A stretch of DNA of 64,000 nucleotides, taken from contig JAPHRE010000063.1 in NCBI GenBank assembly GCA_026195905.1, forward strand, positions 19,474-83,473. Direction: 5' to 3'. How positions within the stretch are numbered: position 1 is the stretch's first letter; every line of letters starts with the position of its first letter. The position numbers were made by a program, and so were the translations under genes. Origin of the DNA: Pseudopelagicola sp. Its GTDB lineage: Bacteria > Pseudomonadota > Alphaproteobacteria > Rhodobacterales > Rhodobacteraceae. Of this stretch, positions 35,827 to 47,136 are shown in pieces. A model generated the notes under the pieces. The model saw only the letters and a list, made by a program, of their open reading frames with translations, was not told the DNA's origin and did no database searches.

Positions 35827-37260
35827 ATGACAAAATTCTCTGATCTTAACCTCAACCCCAAGGTTCTCAAAGCGATTGACGAGGCTGGCTATGAGTCGCC
35901 GACGCCCATTCAGGCCGGAGCGATTCCCCCCGCCCTAGAAGGTCGCGACGTTCTAGGCATCGCCCAAACGGGCACCGGCAAAACGGCAAGTTTCACGCTG
36001 CCGATGCTTTCGCTTCTTGCCCGTGGTCGCGCCCGCGCCCGCATGCCGCGCAGCTTGGTGCTATGTCCGACGCGCGAACTCGCCGCGCAGGTGGCCGAAA
36101 ACTTTGACACCTATTCCAAACATCTCAAGCTGACCAAGGCGCTCTTGATTGGTGGTGTGTCGTTCAAAGAACAAGACGCCCTGATCGACCGTGGCGTTGA
36201 CGTTCTCATCGCAACACCCGGCCGTCTGCTCGACCATTTCGAGCGCGGCAAGCTCTTGTTGACCGGGGTGCAGATCATGGTCGTGGACGAGGCGGACCGG
36301 ATGCTCGATATGGGCTTTATTCCCGATATCGAACGTATCTTCTCGCTGACCCCGTTTACCCGCCAGACGCTGTTTTTCTCGGCCACTATGGCCCCTGAAA
36401 TTGAGCGCATCACCAACACCTTTCTGTCCGCCCCCGCGCGCATCGAAGTTGCCCGTCAGGCGACCGCGTCGGAAACCATCGAACAGGGCGTGGTGATGTT
36501 CAAACCCTCGCGCCGTGACCGAGAAGGAAGCGAGAAGCGCCGCGTTCTGCGCGAGCTGATCGAAAAAGAAGGTGACGCCTGCACCAACGCGATCATCTTC
36601 TGCAACCGCAAGACCGACGTGGACATCTGCGCCAAGTCGCTCAAGAAATACGGTCTCGACGCCGCACCTATCCACGGCGACCTCGATCAGAGCCAGCGCA
36701 CACGCACCCTTGATGCGTTCCGCAATGGAGAGTTGCGTTTCCTTGTGGCTTCCGACGTTGCCGCCCGTGGTCTTGATGTCCCTGCCGTGAGCCACGTGTT
36801 CAATTTCGACGTTCCCGGCCATGCCGAGGACTATGTGCACCGCATTGGGCGCACCGGTCGCGCCGGACGCCAAGGCAAGGCGCTCATGATCTGTACGCCA
36901 CGCGACGAGAAAAACTTCGACGCGGTTGAAAAGCTGATCCAGAAGGAAATCCCGCGCGTTGAGGTCGAGGCCAAGTCAACCCGCAAGCGCAAATCCGATG
37001 AACAGCCCAAGGCCGAAGAAAAAGTCGAGAGCACATCTCAGGTCGAGAGCACACCGCAGGTCGAAACCAAGACCGAGGACACACCCAAGAGCGACAAACC
37101 GTCCTCCTCAAAAAGCAGCCGGAGCCGGTCGCGCTCGCGTTCGTCAGACCGCAACGACCGCAACAACGATCGTGGTGGCAAGGACAACAAGGTCGTTGGC
37201 ATGGGCGATCACCTGCCAAGTTTCATCGCGCTGAGCTTTGACGAGCGCCGCGCAGGCTAG
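35827..37260 (+). CDS. rhlE: DEAD-box ATP-dependent RNA helicase, RhlE type
   Basis: A 477-residue RNA helicase. Motifs appear in order: Q motif SPTPIQ, I AQTGTGKT, Ia PTRELA, Ib TPGR, II VVDEADRMLDMGF, III SAT, V ARGLDVP and VI HRIGRTGRAGR. A Lys/Glu/Ser/Arg-rich C-terminal tail of about 110 residues follows (SRSRSRSR near residue 445), likely RNA-binding. The ATG at 35827 (MTKFSDLNL) is the family start; a GTG at 35749 would add an Arg-rich extension. Likely acts in RNA turnover or cold adaptation; note convergent RNase J. Confidence 0.94.
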   Translation: MTKFSDLNLNPKVLKAIDEAGYESPTPIQAGAIPPALEGRDVLGIAQTGTGKTASFTLPMLSLLARGRARARMPRSLVLCPTRELAAQVAENFDTYSKHLKLTKALLIGGVSFKEQDALIDRGVDVLIATPGRLLDHFERGKLLLTGVQIMVVDEADRMLDMGFIPDIERIFSLTPFTRQTLFFSATMAPEIERITNTFLSAPARIEVARQATASETIEQGVVMFKPSRRDREGSEKRRVLRELIEKEGDACTNAIIFCNRKTDVDICAKSLKKYGLDAAPIHGDLDQSQRTRTLDAFRNGELRFLVASDVAARGLDVPAVSHVFNFDVPGHAEDYVHRIGRTGRAGRQGKALMICTPRDEKNFDAVEKLIQKEIPRVEVEAKSTRKRKSDEQPKAEEKVESTSQVESTPQVETKTEDTPKSDKPSSSKSSRSRSRSRSSDRNDRNNDRGGKDNKVVGMGDHLPSFIALSFDERRAG

Positions 37261-37276
37261 ATACAACACAGCCACA

Positions 37277-37319
37277 AAAACGGGCCGGAAAGCAAACGCT
37301 TCCCGGCCCGTTTTCTTTT
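37277..37319. terminator. Bidirectional terminator between rhlE and rnj
   Basis: 12-bp stem AAAACGGGCCGG/CCGGCCCGTTTT with an inner partly paired loop, T-rich on the plus side and a T5 run on the minus side. It serves the convergent rhlE and rnj. Confidence 0.85.
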
Positions 37320-37333
37320 TTGATACGAGCGGC

Positions 37334-39001
37334 TTAGCTCAACCGGCTCACAATGACCGTGACTTCCGGCTTGCGCCCGATCTCGTCATTACAGGTATTG
37401 CGCGCAATCCGACGAAGCTCTTCTTCGAGCTTGTCATCATCGGCCAGTGTCTTGTCTTTGGCCCGGCCAAGGAACTGCGTGAGATCCTCTTCAAGCACAT
37501 CAAGAAGCGGTGCAAAGCTACGCCCCTGTTCCGGCAAGCCTTTGATCTCGCACCACGCTTCGCCAAGCGGTTCGTTGTCATCATCAAGGATAACATTGAC
37601 CACGAGATGCCCATTCAGCGCCATCCGAATACGATCCCGCACGATCCCATCCATCGCGCCGATCTTCACCGCGCCATCAAGATACGTCCGCCCGGTTTCG
37701 ACATAACCCACAACCTTGGGCGCATCGCCCGTAAGGTCGAGCATCGTGCCGTTGACCGCCACAATCGACGCCCGCCCGCGCGCCTTGGAAATCTTGGCGT
37801 GTTCGCGCAGGTGGCGATGTTCGCCGTGGTTCGGAATAACCATCTGCGGATTGACGATATCCTGCAACGCCTCAAGGTCGGGACGGTTGGCATGGCCCGA
37901 CACGTGATAGCGCCCTTCGTGATCGTCCACGACCTCGACGCCCATTTCCGAGAATTGGTTCATGATGCGGATCACGCCGCGCTCATTGCCCGGAATGGTC
38001 TTGGACGAGAACAGGAACATATCCCCTTCCTTAAGCGTCATGCCATTATACTTGCCACGCGCCAATTGCGCCGAAGCCGCGCGCCGTTCGCCCTGTGATC
38101 CGGTCACAAGAAGCATGAGATTTTCGCGCGGAACCGCCCGCGCGTCTTCGATACTGACCACCTTGGGGAAATTCTCAAGAACGCCAGTCTCTACCGCCGC
38201 CTCGATCATCCGCCGCATCGCGCGCCCCATAAGACAGATCGACCGCCCGGCCCGTTCGCCCGCTTCAGCCAGCGTTTTGACCCGCGCCACGTTCGAGGCA
38301 AAAGTCGTCGCGACAACCATATGCGGAGCCTCGCTGACAAGCGCCTCAATCTCGCGCCCTACACTGGACTCGGACCGGCCGGGATGCGGCGAAAAGACGT
38401 TGGTCGAGTCGCAAATGAGCGCCTTGACCCCATCCTTGCTGACCTCTTTCCAGAGATCTTTGTCAAAGGGTTCGCCAACAACCGGCGCCTCGTCGAGTTT
38501 GAAATCGCCCGAATGGATGACACGACCTGCCGGGCTGTCGATCACGAGGGCGGCGCTTTCGGGGATCGAATGGCTGACCGGAAGAAAACCAACGCTAAAC
38601 GGCCCCGCCTTTGTCGTCTCGGGCCAGGCCGAAACGGTGATGACCTCGGCCTCGGGAGCGCCCCGGTCCTTCATCTTGTAGCGCGCCAATGCCGCGGTAA
38701 AGACCCGCGCATATACAGGCACGCCAAGCGCCTCCCAGAAATGGCCCACCGCACCGACATGGTCTTCATGCCCGTGGGTGATAAACACCGCCTCAAGACG
38801 ATCCTTGTTCTCAATAAGCCATGTCATATCCGGGAAGATCAGATCCACACCGGGGCTTGTCTCCATATCCGAAAACGTCACGCCCAGATCAACAAGGATC
38901 AGGCGTTCTTTGCCCTCCTTGCCATAGCCATAGACATAGGCATTCATGCCGATTTCGCCCGCTCCACCGAGGGGCAGATAGATTAATTTATCGCTGCTCA
39001 A
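37334..39001 (-). CDS. rnj: Ribonuclease J
   Basis: A 555-residue metallo-beta-lactamase/beta-CASP ribonuclease. The metal motif HGHEDHVGA is at about residue 75, followed by SHSIPESAALVI and HSGDFKLDE, with a beta-CASP region GSQGERRAA and FSSKTIPGNE. It has 5'-exonuclease and endonuclease activity for rRNA/mRNA maturation. Length fits the family. It overlaps coaX by 4 bases. Confidence 0.95.
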   Translation of the reverse strand: MSSDKLIYLPLGGAGEIGMNAYVYGYGKEGKERLILVDLGVTFSDMETSPGVDLIFPDMTWLIENKDRLEAVFITHGHEDHVGAVGHFWEALGVPVYARVFTAALARYKMKDRGAPEAEVITVSAWPETTKAGPFSVGFLPVSHSIPESAALVIDSPAGRVIHSGDFKLDEAPVVGEPFDKDLWKEVSKDGVKALICDSTNVFSPHPGRSESSVGREIEALVSEAPHMVVATTFASNVARVKTLAEAGERAGRSICLMGRAMRRMIEAAVETGVLENFPKVVSIEDARAVPRENLMLLVTGSQGERRAASAQLARGKYNGMTLKEGDMFLFSSKTIPGNERGVIRIMNQFSEMGVEVVDDHEGRYHVSGHANRPDLEALQDIVNPQMVIPNHGEHRHLREHAKISKARGRASIVAVNGTMLDLTGDAPKVVGYVETGRTYLDGAVKIGAMDGIVRDRIRMALNGHLVVNVILDDDNEPLGEAWCEIKGLPEQGRSFAPLLDVLEEDLTQFLGRAKDKTLADDDKLEEELRRIARNTCNDEIGRKPEVTVIVSRLS

Positions 39002-39774
39002 GCCGCGTTATCCTTATTGTATTTGTGAATCACGGTCAGGCCGTGCATTGTCAGATCATCTTCGAAACAGTCGAATAGCTCGACCGATTGCTGGAACAGA
39101 GGTGCCAGCCCACCTGTCGCGATAATTTGCATCGACCGATCGCGCTCGGCCTTAATCCGCTCACATATTTCGCGCACGAGCCCCACATAGCCCCAGAATA
39201 TTCCCGACTGGATACAGGCAACCGTGTTGGACCCCACAACCTTCTGCGGCTTGGCAATATCCACATGCGGCAGGGCCGCCGCCGAATTGTGGAGCGCCTC
39301 AAGGCTAAGGTTGACGCCCGGCGCAATGACACCGCCCACATAGGCGCCGTCCTTGGCCACAACATCAAAGGTTGTCGCGGTGCCAAAATCCACGACGATG
39401 ATATCGCCGCCATGTCGATCGAACGCGCCCGCCGCGTTAACGACCCTATCCGGCCCGACCTGCGTGCCCTCATCAACCCGCGGTTCGATCGGCAATAGGC
39501 ATTCGGGCCTGCCGACGACAATCGGACGGCATCCGAAAAACCGATCCGCAAAAACCCGCAGATTGAACACAACCCGCGGCACCGTCGACGAGATGATGAC
39601 ATCGCTGATGTCGGCATCAATCCCGTAATGCTTTACCAACGTGGAATACCACGTGAAATAGGCATCTGCCGTGCGCGCATGGTGCGTCGATGTCCGGAGC
39701 GTGCAGAGAAACTTCTCTCCGTCCCAGATCGAGAAAACCGTATTGGTGTTGCCGCAATCAATGGCAAGAAGCAT
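38998..39774 (-). CDS. coaX: Type III pantothenate kinase
   Basis: A 258-residue kinase for the first step of CoA synthesis. The phosphate loop DCGNTNTVFS is near the N-terminus, GPDRVVNAAGAF and VDFGTATTFDVV in the middle, and GGVIAPGVNLSLEALH after that. Coupled to rnj by overlap and 11 bases after birA. Confidence 0.95.
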   Translation of the reverse strand: MLLAIDCGNTNTVFSIWDGEKFLCTLRTSTHHARTADAYFTWYSTLVKHYGIDADISDVIISSTVPRVVFNLRVFADRFFGCRPIVVGRPECLLPIEPRVDEGTQVGPDRVVNAAGAFDRHGGDIIVVDFGTATTFDVVAKDGAYVGGVIAPGVNLSLEALHNSAAALPHVDIAKPQKVVGSNTVACIQSGIFWGYVGLVREICERIKAERDRSMQIIATGGLAPLFQQSVELFDCFEDDLTMHGLTVIHKYNKDNAA

Positions 39775-39785
39775 AGCCTGCCTCC

Positions 39786-40538
39786 CTAGAAAAACACCTC
39801 CGCCGCCGGAATGGCCACGGACCCTTGGCCCGTGTTCAACACCAGATTGCCGGCACTGTCCACCGTTTCAAAAATTCCGACTGTCTCCTCACGCGACGTT
39901 CGCGCCGTGATCGTCTCGCCAATCCGCGCCGCCCGCGCAAGCCACGCGGTTCGGATCGGGGCAAACCCATAGGTGCGAAACTGCATCTCATAGCGCGCAT
40001 AGGCCGCCGCAAGAAGATCAAGGAACGCCTCCGGCGCAACCTCGACGCCGGTTTCCGCAAACAGGCTTTTGGGGGCAACGGCCCCCGGCTCGACCTCGGC
40101 CGGTGTCGGAGCATGGCGTAGGTTAACCCCGATTCCGATGGCAATATGGCTGACTGCGCCGCCCGCAAACCCCGCACTTTCAAGCAGGATACCCGCAACC
40201 TTGCCACCATTCAAAAGCACATCATTGGGCCATTTAAGGGCAAACGGCGTGCTCTGTGCGGTGGCCGTGACAAACGCATCAAACAACGCAAGCGACGCCA
40301 CGAAAGACCGCAACGCAATCCGGTCCGGGGTCTCGGTCGGATGCATCACGAGGGTTGCGGCGAAATTGCCCTCCGGGTCAGCCCAGGGCCGCCCGCGCCG
40401 CCCGCGCCCCTTGGTCTGGCGCAACCCGAGAATCCATTCCGGGCGCGTCAGGCTGGGCGCGATCCGCGCAGCTTCGGCATTGGTGCTATCGACCTGTGCC
40501 AGAACCCGCCGTCCATAACCCTCGGGCCAGTCCGCCAT
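39786..40538 (-). CDS. birA: Biotin--[acetyl-CoA-carboxylase] ligase
   Basis: A 250-residue biotin protein ligase without the N-terminal HTH, so it is not a BirA-type repressor. Motifs RQTKGRGRRGRPW, LALKWPNDVLLNGGKVAGILLE and GIGVNLRHAP are present. It would attach biotin to the carboxylase alpha subunit encoded at 60-62 kb, among others. Follows nuoN after a terminator. Confidence 0.94.
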   Translation of the reverse strand: MADWPEGYGRRVLAQVDSTNAEAARIAPSLTRPEWILGLRQTKGRGRRGRPWADPEGNFAATLVMHPTETPDRIALRSFVASLALFDAFVTATAQSTPFALKWPNDVLLNGGKVAGILLESAGFAGGAVSHIAIGIGVNLRHAPTPAEVEPGAVAPKSLFAETGVEVAPEAFLDLLAAAYARYEMQFRTYGFAPIRTAWLARAARIGETITARTSREETVGIFETVDSAGNLVLNTGQGSVAIPAAEVFF

Positions 40539-40548
40539 CTGCTTGTCC

Positions 40549-40585
40549 TTCCCTTAAAAACAAGCAACGCGCCCCAAGGGGCGCG
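40549..40585 (-). terminator. Terminator after nuoN
   Basis: 8-bp inverted arms CGCGCCCC/GGGGCGCG with 2 bases between (40568-40585), followed on the minus strand by TTGCTTGTTTTT. It is 25 bases past the nuoN stop. Confidence 0.7.
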
Positions 40586-40609
40586 CCGCTCTTAGTCTTC
40601 ATTTGCGGA

Positions 40610-42052
40610 TCAGCGCAGAAGGGTTTCCGCCGCAACAAGCGCCGGGGCTTCGATCCCGAAGAGGTTCACCACCCCCACAAGCATAATCGCCGCCGACCCC
40701 ATAAGCATGACCCAAAGCACCGGGGATTTGCCTTTGTCGAGCGCGTCGCCCTCTTCTTCGCCGAAATACATGTAATAGACGATGCGCAGGTAGTAGAACG
40801 CCCCGATCACCGATGCGATCACACCAAGAACCGCCAGCCACGCAAGACCCGCCTCATAGGCAGCGCGTAACACGTAGAGCTTGCCAAAGAAGCCCACAAG
40901 CGGCGGCACACCGGCGAGCGAGAACATCAGGATCAGCACCGCCAACGCCTTGCCCGGCTCACGCTTGGAATACATGTTGAGCGCCGCAATATCCGTCACC
41001 GGCTGGCCGTCTTTTTCCATCGTCAGGATAAAGGCGAATGTGCCAACGCTCATCGTCACGTAAATCGCCATGTAGATCAGGAGCGCCTGAACCCCGAACG
41101 CCGTCCCGGCCGCCAAGCCCATAAGCGCATAGCCCATATGCGCGATCGAGGAATAGGCCATCAGGCGCTTGATGTTGGTTTGCCCAATTGCGGCCACCGC
41201 CCCAAGGAACATCGACAACACCGACATAAGCGCAATGATCTGCTGCCAGTCGCCGACCACGCCGCCGAACGCATCATGCAGGACACGCGCGAAAAGACCC
41301 ATCGCCGCCATTTTCGGCGCCGTAGCAAAGAACGCCGTAACCGGGGTCGGCGCGCCCTCATAGACGTCAGGCGTCCACATATGGAACGGCACAGCCGAAA
41401 CCTTGAACGCCAGCCCCGACGCCACCAGCGTCAGACCGATCAAAAGACCAATCGGCGCATGGCCCTCGCCCGCGGCAGCAATAATGCCGCTGAAGAGCGT
41501 GGTGCCTGCAAAGCCATAGACAAGCGACGCCCCAAACAGGAGAAGCCCCGAAGAAAGCGCGCCAAGCACGAAATACTTGAGGCCCGCTTCGGTCGATTTG
41601 ACACTGTCGCGGCGGATCGAGGCCACCACATAGAGCGCCAGCGATTGCAGCTCCAGCCCCATGTAAAGCGCCATAAGGTCGCCTGCCGAGACCATGACCA
41701 TCATCCCCACGACCGAGAGGGTCACGAGGATCGGGTATTCAAACCGCAGCATGTCGCGGCGGCTCATATAGTCCTGGCCCATAACAAGCACCGCCGCCGC
41801 CGAAACGAGGATGACGATCTTGGCAAACCGGGCAAAGGCATCGTCCTTAAACATGCCACCAAAGGCGCTGTGCGTGCCCTCGCCGTTGATGCCAATCCAT
41901 GCTGCCACGAGCACGAGAACCACCGCCGTGGCCCATGTCACCATCGGCGCCAGCTTGTCCTTGCCGGTATATACCGCACTCAGGAGCGCCAGCATCGCAA
42001 AGACAGCCAGAACGATTTCCGGCAGGATAATGTTGAGATCAGCCTGGATCAT
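40610..42052 (-). CDS. nuoN: NADH-quinone oxidoreductase subunit N
   Basis: A 480-residue antiporter-like proton-pumping subunit of complex I with about 14 membrane helices. The Lys-containing TM motif [23 protein letters not shown] and [20 protein letters not shown] are seen. Last gene of the nuo operon. Confidence 0.96.
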   Translation of the reverse strand: MIQADLNIILPEIVLAVFAMLALLSAVYTGKDKLAPMVTWATAVVLVLVAAWIGINGEGTHSAFGGMFKDDAFARFAKIVILVSAAAVLVMGQDYMSRRDMLRFEYPILVTLSVVGMMVMVSAGDLMALYMGLELQSLALYVVASIRRDSVKSTEAGLKYFVLGALSSGLLLFGASLVYGFAGTTLFSGIIAAAGEGHAPIGLLIGLTLVASGLAFKVSAVPFHMWTPDVYEGAPTPVTAFFATAPKMAAMGLFARVLHDAFGGVVGDWQQIIALMSVLSMFLGAVAAIGQTNIKRLMAYSSIAHMGYALMGLAAGTAFGVQALLIYMAIYVTMSVGTFAFILTMEKDGQPVTDIAALNMYSKREPGKALAVLILMFSLAGVPPLVGFFGKLYVLRAAYEAGLAWLAVLGVIASVIGAFYYLRIVYYMYFGEEEGDALDKGKSPVLWVMLMGSAAIMLVGVVNLFGIEAPALVAAETLLR

Positions 42053-42066
42053 TTCTCAAGCTCTCC

Positions 42067-43614
42067 TTAATGCGACGCCATCTGGGGCGCCCCTTCCGAG
42101 GCGCTGCCCAGTGCGGCATGGTAATTGGAAATCAGATTCTCGACCGAAGGGCCGATGATATCGGTGACAAGCACCGGATACACCCCAAGGATCAGTGTCA
42201 TCGCCACGAGCGGCGCGAAAATCCATTTCTCGCGCGCCGTCATGTCCGAAATCGTGCGCAGGCTCTCTTTGATGAGATCCCCAAACACAACCCGCCGATA
42301 AAGCCATAGCGCATAAGACGCCGAGAGGATCACCCCCGAGGTCGCGATAAGCGCAACCCAAGTGTTGACCTGGAAAATCCCCACCAACGTAAGGAATTCC
42401 CCAACAAAACCCGAGGTGCCCGGAAGGCCGACATTGGCCATAGTGAAGAACATAAAGATCAATGCATAGGCCGGCATCCGCGTCACAAGACCGCCATAGG
42501 CGTCAATGTCGCGGGTGTGCATCCGGTCATAGATCACGCCGACGCAAAGGAAGAGCGCGCCGGAAATGAACCCGTGGCTGATCATCTGGAAGATCGCGCC
42601 ATCAATACCTTGCTGGTTCGCGGCAAAAATACCCATCGTGACATAGCCCATATGCGCCACCGATGAGTAGGCAATGAGCTTTTTCATGTCTTCCTGCACC
42701 AGCGCGACAAGCGAGGTATAGACAATGGCAATCGCCGACATCCACAGCACAAGATCGGTCATGACATCCGCACCGACCGGGAACATCGGCAGGCTAAAGC
42801 GCAAGAAGCCATAGCCGCCCATTTTCAACAGGATCGCCGCAAGCACGACCGACCCGGCGGTCGGCGCCTGCACGTGCGCATCCGGAAGCCACGTATGCAC
42901 CGGCCACATCGGCATCTTCACGGCAAAACTTGCAAAGAAGGCGAGGAACAAGAGCGTCTGCATCCCGCCAACAATATGAATGCCCAAGATAGAGAAGCTC
43001 TCAGAGGCGAACTCGTGACTCATCAAGATCGGAATATCGGTGGTGCCCGCATCCGAGAACATCGCCACCATCGCCACCAGCATCAGCACCGAGCCGAGGA
43101 AGGTATAAAGGAAGAACTTGAAGCTCGCATAGATGCGGTTCGCCCCGCCCCAAATCCCGATGATAAGGAACATCGGAATAAGGCCCGCCTCGAAGAAGAG
43201 GTAAAAGAGCACAAGATCCAGCGCCATGAACACGCCGAGCATCAGCGTCTCCAAAAGCAGGAAGGCGATCATGTATTCCTTGACCCGCGTCTCGACCTTC
43301 CAGGACGCCGCAATGACAAGTGGCATCATAAAGGTGGTGAGCATCACGAACAGAACAGAGATCCCGTCGACCCCCATCTTGTATTTCATACCCAGAAGCC
43401 ATTCGCGTTCTTCAACAAATTGGAATCCGGTGTTGGAGGGATCAAACTCGACAAGGATGAAAAGCGAGACAAGGAAGGTGATGACAGTGGCCACCATCGC
43501 GACCCATTTCGCATTCCGCTGCGCTGCGGCCTCTTCCCCGCGCAGGAAGATCGCCAAAATGGCCGCCGCCAGCGCCGGGATAAAGGTAACGAGAGAGAGC
43601 AGGCTATCGTTCAT
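42067..43614 (-). CDS. nuoM: NADH-quinone oxidoreductase subunit M
   Basis: A 515-residue antiporter-like membrane subunit. Motifs [22 protein letters not shown] and [19 protein letters not shown] are characteristic. One-base overlap with nuoL. Confidence 0.96.
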   Translation of the reverse strand: MNDSLLSLVTFIPALAAAILAIFLRGEEAAAQRNAKWVAMVATVITFLVSLFILVEFDPSNTGFQFVEEREWLLGMKYKMGVDGISVLFVMLTTFMMPLVIAASWKVETRVKEYMIAFLLLETLMLGVFMALDLVLFYLFFEAGLIPMFLIIGIWGGANRIYASFKFFLYTFLGSVLMLVAMVAMFSDAGTTDIPILMSHEFASESFSILGIHIVGGMQTLLFLAFFASFAVKMPMWPVHTWLPDAHVQAPTAGSVVLAAILLKMGGYGFLRFSLPMFPVGADVMTDLVLWMSAIAIVYTSLVALVQEDMKKLIAYSSVAHMGYVTMGIFAANQQGIDGAIFQMISHGFISGALFLCVGVIYDRMHTRDIDAYGGLVTRMPAYALIFMFFTMANVGLPGTSGFVGEFLTLVGIFQVNTWVALIATSGVILSASYALWLYRRVVFGDLIKESLRTISDMTAREKWIFAPLVAMTLILGVYPVLVTDIIGPSVENLISNYHAALGSASEGAPQMASH

Positions 43615-45695
43615 TAGTGCGCTCCTCCGCTGAGCGTCATCCAGGTGATGAGCACGACGATGCCGATCACCATAGCAAAAGCATAAGTGAAGATGTAGCC
43701 GGATTGGGCGCGACCTGCGAGACGGGTGAAGAAGGGGATGATCCCCATCGCCACGCCGTTGAGCGCGCCGTCAATGACCATGCCATCCCCGCGTTTCCAA
43801 AGGAAGCGACCAATCGCCCGTGCCGGACGCACAAAGATCACGTCATAAATCTCGTCAAAATACCATTTGTTGAGCAGGAAGAGGTAAAGCGGACGCTGCA
43901 CCTCTGCGAGCTTTTTGGGCATCGCCGGGTTCCAGATATAGAACCAGACCGCCGTCAGGAACCCAATGACCATCGCGACGAACGGGCTGACCTTGACCCA
44001 TTTGGGGGCGTGGTGCGCCTCGTCCATAACGTGGTTGTCCGGCGCCATGAAAATCGCGCCTTGCGGTGCCATGCCATGCGTGTCGGCGGCCGCATGATCG
44101 TCGGCAGGGGCCGCGCCGTGGTCGGTGCCTTCGCCTTGGCCGCTGTCGGCCTCTGCGGCGTGATGCGCCTCAATCCCAAAGAAGGCATTGACCTGCTCGT
44201 GCTTGCCGAAGAACCCGCCATACCAGACCATCCCCGAGAACACCGCCCCAAGCGCCAGAACGCCAAGCGGCACAAGCATAACCGTCGGGCTTTCGTGGGC
44301 GTGATCATGCGTATGCTTGTTGCCACGCGCCTCGCCAAAGAACGTCAGGAACATCAGACGCCAGCTATAAAACGACGTGAACAGCGCCGCGATGACCAGC
44401 ATCCAGAAGGCATAGCCTCCGCCCGTCCCGGCCCATGCGCTCTCGATGATCGCGTCTTTTGACAGGAACCCGGCAAAGCCGATGGTTGTTAGCGGAATAC
44501 CGACGCCCGTAATCGCCAGCGTGCCGATCATCATCGCCCAGTAGGTATAAGGAATCTTTTTACGCAGACCGCCATAGTTGCGCATGTCCTGCTCGTGATG
44601 CATCGCGTGGATGACCGACCCGGCACCAAGGAACAACATCGCCTTAAAGAACGCGTGCGTCAAAAGGTGGAACATCGCCGCCGAATAAACGCCCACGCCC
44701 GCCGCCACGAACATATAGCCAAGCTGCGACATGGTCGAATAGGCGATGACGCGTTTGATATCGTTCTGCACAAGGCCAATCGTCGCCGCGACAAACGCGG
44801 TCGTTGCGCCAAGGAAGGTCACGAACGCCATCGCCTCGGGCGCGTATTCCAAAACAGGCGACATGCGACAGACAAGGAAAACCCCGGCCGTCACCATCGT
44901 CGCGGCGTGGATCAGCGCCGAAACCGGTGTCGGGCCTTCCATCGCATCCGGCAGCCAGGTGTGCAGGAAAAGCTGTGCCGATTTGCCCATCGCGCCGATG
45001 AACAACAAGAATGCCAACAGGTTCGCGGCGTTCCATTCGGTCCACAGGAAGTGCAACTGCGTCTCCGCCAGCGCAGGCCCGGCGGCAAAGATGTCGTCGA
45101 AATTGATCGTGTCCGTTAGGTAGAACAGCCCGAAAATCCCAAGCGCAAAGCCAAAATCGCCGACCCGGTTGACCACAAACGCCTTGATCGCTGCCGCATT
45201 GGCGCTTGGTTTTTTGTAGTAGAACCCGATGAGCAGATAAGACGCGACGCCAACCCCTTCCCAGCCAAAGAACATCTGAACAAGGTTGTCTGCGGTCACA
45301 AGCGCCAGCATGGCAAAGGTAAAGAACGACAGGTAGGCAAAGAACCGCGCCTTATAGCTCTCGCCCTCTTTCCAGTTCTCGTCATGTGCCATGTAGCCAA
45401 AGCTATAAAGATGCACCAGCGCCGACACCGTCGTCACCACGATGAGCATGATCGACGTCAGACGATCAAGCCGGATGGACCATGCGGTATCAAGCGTGCC
45501 CGACTGGATAAAGTCGAGGATGTGAATGTGCTGCGTTTCCGGGCCATGCGTCAGGAAAACAACCCACGACAGCAGGCAGGACAGGAACAAAAGCCCCGTC
45601 GTCACATATTGCGCGCCCTTTTCGCCGATATAGCGCCAGCCAAAGCCGCCAATAAGGCTGCCGACAAGCGGGGCGAAGAGAATGATCTTTTCCAT
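43614..45695 (-). CDS. nuoL: NADH-quinone oxidoreductase subunit L
   Basis: A 693-residue antiporter-like subunit with a C-terminal lateral helix that braces the membrane arm. Motifs [35 protein letters not shown] and [18 protein letters not shown] are clear. A His/Asp/Ala-rich segment (about residues 510-570, with [10 protein letters not shown]) interrupts the late region and looks like a loop. It starts 6 bases after nuoK. Confidence 0.95.
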   Translation of the reverse strand: MEKIILFAPLVGSLIGGFGWRYIGEKGAQYVTTGLLFLSCLLSWVVFLTHGPETQHIHILDFIQSGTLDTAWSIRLDRLTSIMLIVVTTVSALVHLYSFGYMAHDENWKEGESYKARFFAYLSFFTFAMLALVTADNLVQMFFGWEGVGVASYLLIGFYYKKPSANAAAIKAFVVNRVGDFGFALGIFGLFYLTDTINFDDIFAAGPALAETQLHFLWTEWNAANLLAFLLFIGAMGKSAQLFLHTWLPDAMEGPTPVSALIHAATMVTAGVFLVCRMSPVLEYAPEAMAFVTFLGATTAFVAATIGLVQNDIKRVIAYSTMSQLGYMFVAAGVGVYSAAMFHLLTHAFFKAMLFLGAGSVIHAMHHEQDMRNYGGLRKKIPYTYWAMMIGTLAITGVGIPLTTIGFAGFLSKDAIIESAWAGTGGGYAFWMLVIAALFTSFYSWRLMFLTFFGEARGNKHTHDHAHESPTVMLVPLGVLALGAVFSGMVWYGGFFGKHEQVNAFFGIEAHHAAEADSGQGEGTDHGAAPADDHAAADTHGMAPQGAIFMAPDNHVMDEAHHAPKWVKVSPFVAMVIGFLTAVWFYIWNPAMPKKLAEVQRPLYLFLLNKWYFDEIYDVIFVRPARAIGRFLWKRGDGMVIDGALNGVAMGIIPFFTRLAGRAQSGYIFTYAFAMVIGIVVLITWMTLSGGAH

Positions 45696-45701
45696 GTGCC
45701 C

Positions 45702-46007
45702 TTAGCCTTTCATCACGTTGACGTCTTCGACCGCGATCGTACCGCGGTTGCGGTTGAACGCGACGAGGATCGCAAGGCCAATCGCCGCCTCCGCCGCCGC
45801 AACCGTCAGCACAAAGAGCGTAAAGACCTGCCCGACGAGATCGCCAAGGAAGCTCGAAAAGGCCACGAGGTTGATATTGACCGAAAGCAGCATCAATTCG
45901 ATCGACATCAACAGGATGATGACGTTCTTCCGGTTCAGGAAGAGGCCGAAGATGCCTATGACAAACAGCGTCGCCGCCACTGTCAGGTAATGTTCCAAAC
46001 CAATCAT
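45702..46007 (-). CDS. nuoK: NADH-quinone oxidoreductase subunit K
   Basis: A 101-residue three-helix subunit with the conserved membrane Glu in [11 protein letters not shown] and a second in [10 protein letters not shown]. 98 bases separate it from nuoJ, an unusually long gap in this operon. Confidence 0.95.
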   Translation of the reverse strand: MIGLEHYLTVAATLFVIGIFGLFLNRKNVIILLMSIELMLLSVNINLVAFSSFLGDLVGQVFTLFVLTVAAAEAAIGLAILVAFNRNRGTIAVEDVNVMKG

Positions 46008-46034
46008 GTTGTCCCTCGGTTCTTCGTCTCTTTC

Positions 46035-46084
46035 GGGCAGGATCGCCCGTGTTGTCTTGTCGTGCCCCGCTCTTGCGGCGGGGC
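46035..46084 (-). other. Intercistronic hairpins between nuoJ and nuoK
   Basis: Within the 98-base spacer, GCCCCGC (46064-46070) pairs with GCGGGGC (46078-46084) around a 7-base loop, and a smaller GGGC/GCCC hairpin lies near 46035-46048. No T-run follows, so mRNA processing or stability is more likely than termination. Confidence 0.4.
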
Positions 46085-46105
46085 CGGTGGATCAGGGCTG
46101 GGCCG

Positions 46106-46714
46106 TCAAAGCCCCTGCCCCGGTTTCACATCCTTGAGTTCCATCGCTTTCGCCGGATCGCGCCACATCTGCTCAAGCACGTTCTGACGTTTGATGTCCT
46201 TGCGATGGCGCAGCGTGAGCACGATGGCCCCGATCATCGCCACAAGCAGGATCAAACCCGCCAGTTGGAACAAAAGGAAATATTGGTCATAGATAAGAAG
46301 CCCAAGCGCGGCGGTGTTCTCAACACCCTCCGGCGTCACGGCGGCGCGCTGCGCCTCGGCGATATCCGATGCCTGCCAGACGCCAACCGCCATGCCAAGC
46401 TGCATCAACAGGATCACCCCGATCAACAGGGCAATCGGCAAATATTGCGCCATCCCCGCCTTTAACTCGGCGAAATCCACGTCGAGCATCATCACCACGA
46501 ACAGGAACAGCACCGCGACCGCCCCCACATAGACGATAATCAATAGCATCGCGACGAATTCTGCGCCCAGAAGAACAAAAAGCCCCGCCGAAGAGAGAAA
46601 CGCCAGGATAAGCCAGAGCACGGAATGCACCGGATTGCGGCTAATGACGGTAAAAAGCCCGCCCGCGATCACGCAGATCGCAAAAAGATAAAAGGCCAGT
46701 GCTGCGATACTCAT
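46106..46714 (-). CDS. nuoJ: NADH-quinone oxidoreductase subunit J
   Basis: A 202-residue five-helix subunit with [29 protein letters not shown] and the conserved [17 protein letters not shown]. Four-base overlap with the upstream CMD-family gene. Confidence 0.95.
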   Translation of the reverse strand: MSIAALAFYLFAICVIAGGLFTVISRNPVHSVLWLILAFLSSAGLFVLLGAEFVAMLLIIVYVGAVAVLFLFVVMMLDVDFAELKAGMAQYLPIALLIGVILLMQLGMAVGVWQASDIAEAQRAAVTPEGVENTAALGLLIYDQYFLLFQLAGLILLVAMIGAIVLTLRHRKDIKRQNVLEQMWRDPAKAMELKDVKPGQGL

Positions 46715-47118
46715 GTGTCACTTTCCTCGTTTGCGTCCAGAACGTCCTGAACGAGTTCCATCGCCTTGGTCATGGCCGGGATACCGGCAAACATCGACAT
46801 CTGGCCGACGGTTTCGACGATTTCCTGTTTCGTGGCGCCCGCCTCGATAAGGTGGCGCACGGTCATGCGAATTTGGCTATCGGCCTGCGCACCGAGCACC
46901 GTAAGCGCCCCGAGCGTCAAAAGAAGCCGCGTCTTGGCATCAAGCCCGCCCTTGTTAAGGGTCTTGCCAAAGAACATCTCCATCACATCCTTGGGCATGG
47001 TCGGCCACAAGGACTCGAACCCTTTCGGGGTAAACGACTCCATCGCAGGATTGAGGGACTTCGCCATCTCCTGATACTGCGCGATCATCGCGTCAAAGGG
47101 GTTCGTCTTGTCGTTCAT
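46711..47118 (-). CDS. Carboxymuconolactone decarboxylase (CMD/AhpD-like) family protein
   Basis: A 135-residue soluble protein inside the nuo operon. The CMD signature [22 protein letters not shown]...[12 protein letters not shown] is present. The CxxC of AhpD peroxidase is missing, so decarboxylase or redox activity is doubtful. Four-base overlap with nuoJ. Its role near complex I is unknown. Confidence 0.8.
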   Translation of the reverse strand: MNDKTNPFDAMIAQYQEMAKSLNPAMESFTPKGFESLWPTMPKDVMEMFFGKTLNKGGLDAKTRLLLTLGALTVLGAQADSQIRMTVRHLIEAGATKQEIVETVGQMSMFAGIPAMTKAMELVQDVLDANEESDT

Positions 47119-47136
47119 CGGTACGGTGCGTCCAGT

